A DNA stretch of 64,000 bases from Falsiroseomonas bella. GTDB taxonomy: Bacteria; Pseudomonadota; Alphaproteobacteria; Acetobacterales; Acetobacteraceae. Below are positions 62,575-64,000 of this stretch, piece by piece. The first letter of the stretch is position 1; each line of letters begins with the position of its first letter. The position numbers and the translations under genes were made by a program. The notes under the pieces were generated by a model, which was not told the DNA's origin, ran no database searches, and saw only the letters and a list, made by a program, of their open reading frames with translations. The stretch lies in NCBI RefSeq assembly GCF_003173615.1, contig NZ_QGNA01000004.1, positions 186,001 to 250,000 on the forward strand, read 5' to 3'.

Positions 62575-63450
62575 ATGAACCCCGAGCAGGACCTCTTCGG
62601 CCGTCTGTGGCGCCATGTGGAAGCGTGCAACAACGTCGCTTCCCCCGCGCATCTGATCCCGTTCCGGATCGCAGGCCAACAGGTGGGCTGGCTCGGCGCC
62701 GAGCTGGCGCGCGCGCTCGCCTTTTTCCCGCGGGACGTGCATTTCGACCGGGAGGGCGCGGCGCTGGCCGGGCGGATCCGGGGGGAGGCGGCCGCGACCG
62801 CGACTCTGGAGCGCCTGGCCCGGGCGCTGGCCGGGCGGGGGCATTTCCGCCTGCGCGACGAGGCCTTCGACGTGCGCGCAACGCCGGACGGGCCGGTGCT
62901 GGCGCGGATCGACCGCGGCGCCCTGCCGCCCTTCGGCATCCTCTCCCAGGGGGTCCATGTGAACGGCTTCGTCCGCCGCCCGGACGGCCTGCACCTCTGG
63001 GTCGGCTGGCGGTCGAAGCACAAGCCGGTCGCGCCGGGGCAGATGGACAACATCGTCGCCGGCGGGATCCCGGCGGGACTCGGCCCCGAGGAATGCCTGG
63101 TGAAGGAGGCGGGAGAGGAGGCGTCGCTGCCGGCGGAGGTCGCCACGCGCGCGGTGCCGGTGGGGCGCGTCGCCTATGTCATGGCGAATGAGGAAGGCCT
63201 GCGGCGGGACGTGCTGCATTGCTACGACCTGGAACTGCCCGAGGGACTGGTGCCCCGCCCGCAGGACGACGAGGTCGAACGGTTCGAGTTGCGCCCGGCG
63301 GCCGAGGTGCTGCGCGAGGTGGCCGAGGGCGACCGCGTGAAGTTCAACGTGAACCTGGTGCTGACCGACTTCTTCCTCCGCCACGGCCTGCTGGACGGGC
63401 TGCCCGAGGAGGCGCGGCGGCGCCTGCGCGCCGGCCTCTCCGCGGGATAG
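62575..63450 (+). CDS. Nudix hydrolase with DUF4743 N-terminal domain
   Basis: A 291-residue protein. The N-terminal DUF4743 part (1-115) has HVEACNNVASPAHLIPFRI; the Nudix domain (120-260) has GGIPAGLGPEECLVKEAGEEASL split in the middle, a Nudix box with Lys for Arg and Ser for the last Gly. Relatives include plant and yeast Nudix proteins acting on thiamine or isoprenoid diphosphates. ATG 62575 was chosen by homology; an ATG at 62503 also opens the frame. It diverges from the ABC exporter across 83 bp. Confidence 0.9.
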   Translation: MNPEQDLFGRLWRHVEACNNVASPAHLIPFRIAGQQVGWLGAELARALAFFPRDVHFDREGAALAGRIRGEAAATATLERLARALAGRGHFRLRDEAFDVRATPDGPVLARIDRGALPPFGILSQGVHVNGFVRRPDGLHLWVGWRSKHKPVAPGQMDNIVAGGIPAGLGPEECLVKEAGEEASLPAEVATRAVPVGRVAYVMANEEGLRRDVLHCYDLELPEGLVPRPQDDEVERFELRPAAEVLREVAEGDRVKFNVNLVLTDFFLRHGLLDGLPEEARRRLRAGLSAG

Positions 63451-63460
63451 CCGGCCGCGC

Positions 63461-64000
63461 CTACCCCTGCGCCGCCGGCGGCGGCACGGAGAGGGGCACC
63501 GGGGCGGAGGGCGGGTCGCGCAGGCGGCCGGCGACGCCCTCGACCATCGCCTCGACCACGGTGAACACCGCCTCCAGCGCGAAGCCCACGAAGAAGGCAG
63601 CGGCCGCGAGGGTCAGGGCGAAGCCGCCGAGCTGCACCGGCGCATCGCCGCTCCAGACCACGCCGAGCAGCCCGCCCAGCATGGTGGCGAGCAGCACGCG
63701 CAGCACGGCATGCCAGCCGTCGCGCACCTCCAGCGTATTCTCCGACAGCTTGTGGTCCAGCCGGCGCAGCACATAGGCCGCGCCGCCGATGAAGCCCATG
63801 ATCAGCGGCAGCACGAAACCCGTCAGGGTGGAGATCACCGCGGCGGTGCGCATCTCCGTCCGGTCCAGATGCTGCTGCAGCGGCACGCCGTACATCTTCT
63901 CATCGCCCTCCGGCGCGACGCAGGGATCGAGCAGCGGCAGGCCGCAGGAGAGGCGGTTCCAGCGCGTCAGGCGCATCACCACCAGCCGGTTGCGCAGCAC
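63461..64000 (-). CDS. Membrane protein, N-terminus cut by window edge
   Basis: The visible 179 residues hold four hydrophobic segments (about 54-75, 102-118, 122-142 and 145-160), with AAVISTLTGFVLPLIMGFIGGAAYVLRRL split around residue 70 and a Pro-rich C-terminus (DPPSAPVPLSVPPPAAQG). The start lies beyond base 64000. I do not recognise a family. It converges with the Nudix gene, ten bases apart. Confidence 0.7.
   Translation of the reverse strand: MLRNRLVVMRLTRWNRLSCGLPLLDPCVAPEGDEKMYGVPLQQHLDRTEMRTAAVISTLTGFVLPLIMGFIGGAAYVLRRLDHKLSENTLEVRDGWHAVLRVLLATMLGGLLGVVWSGDAPVQLGGFALTLAAAAFFVGFALEAVFTVVEAMVEGVAGRLRDPPSAPVPLSVPPPAAQG

Overview
The window is 64 kb of very GC-rich, densely coding chromosome. 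Gene content (TRAP transport, a caa3-type oxidase with fused subunits, the CobS/CobT cobaltochelatase pair, an EipB-type envelope protein, a DUF6525 protein, a CtrA-like site) fits an aerobic alphaproteobacterium, most likely Acetobacteraceae of the Roseomonas type. This placement is an inference from gene content; no rRNA or tRNA is present to test it. I read 63 protein genes, two of them cut by the window edges.

Left part (1-16.5 kb): a truncated MFS exporter diverges from a DegP-like periplasmic protease, which is followed by an OmpR-type response regulator and its sensor kinase. Next come an IclR regulator facing a binding protein without a signal peptide, a DUF2254 membrane protein, and a glutamine-rich PRC-barrel protein. 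A translationally coupled operon follows: a FixJ/LuxR-type regulator whose phospho-accepting Asp is Asn, a CtaG-like factor, cytochrome c, CoxB with a fused heme domain, a CoxA/CoxC fusion and a small membrane protein. A Na/Ca antiporter ends this block.

Middle (16.6-41.7 kb): a 1380-residue secreted protein (choice-of-anchor I, 5'-nucleotidase and RTX repeats) sits behind a triple Pho-box-like site. A TRAP operon follows, its two permease genes split by a dispersed repeat. Next is a sugar-acid catabolic cluster (YdhR-like monooxygenase, FAH hydrolase, SDR, IlvD/Edd dehydratase) resembling the non-phosphorylative L-fuconate route, with a REC-HPt protein between. A cytoplasmic PAS two-component pair diverges from the dehydratase across a TGTTGC-rich palindromic region. 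Then come an alpha/beta hydrolase, a MATE exporter, a thioesterase, an asparaginase-like protein, an EipB-like protein, aspS, rnd, a DUF6525 protein and a PEP-CTERM-type surface protein.

Right part (41.8-64 kb): mostly housekeeping. It holds ppx and ppk1 (polyphosphate), hdaA, an AI-2E-type permease, a CDP-alcohol phosphatidyltransferase, purM-purN, a 53-residue cytochrome oxidase subunit IV, bolA, a J-domain protein and cobS-cobT. The 3' end of cobT is duplicated in a 92-bp tandem array followed by a nested inverted-repeat element. After that come a phytase-like Tat protein, a histidine-kinase-like protein lacking its His, rpmB with a clear promoter and terminator, an Atm1-type ABC exporter, a Nudix protein and a truncated membrane protein.

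The most unusual points are the phosphorylation-incompetent regulator coupled to the oxidase operon, the His-less kinase, two genes whose best start is an ATC codon, the Pho-box site in front of the secreted nucleotidase, and two families of dispersed repeats, one lying inside an operon.
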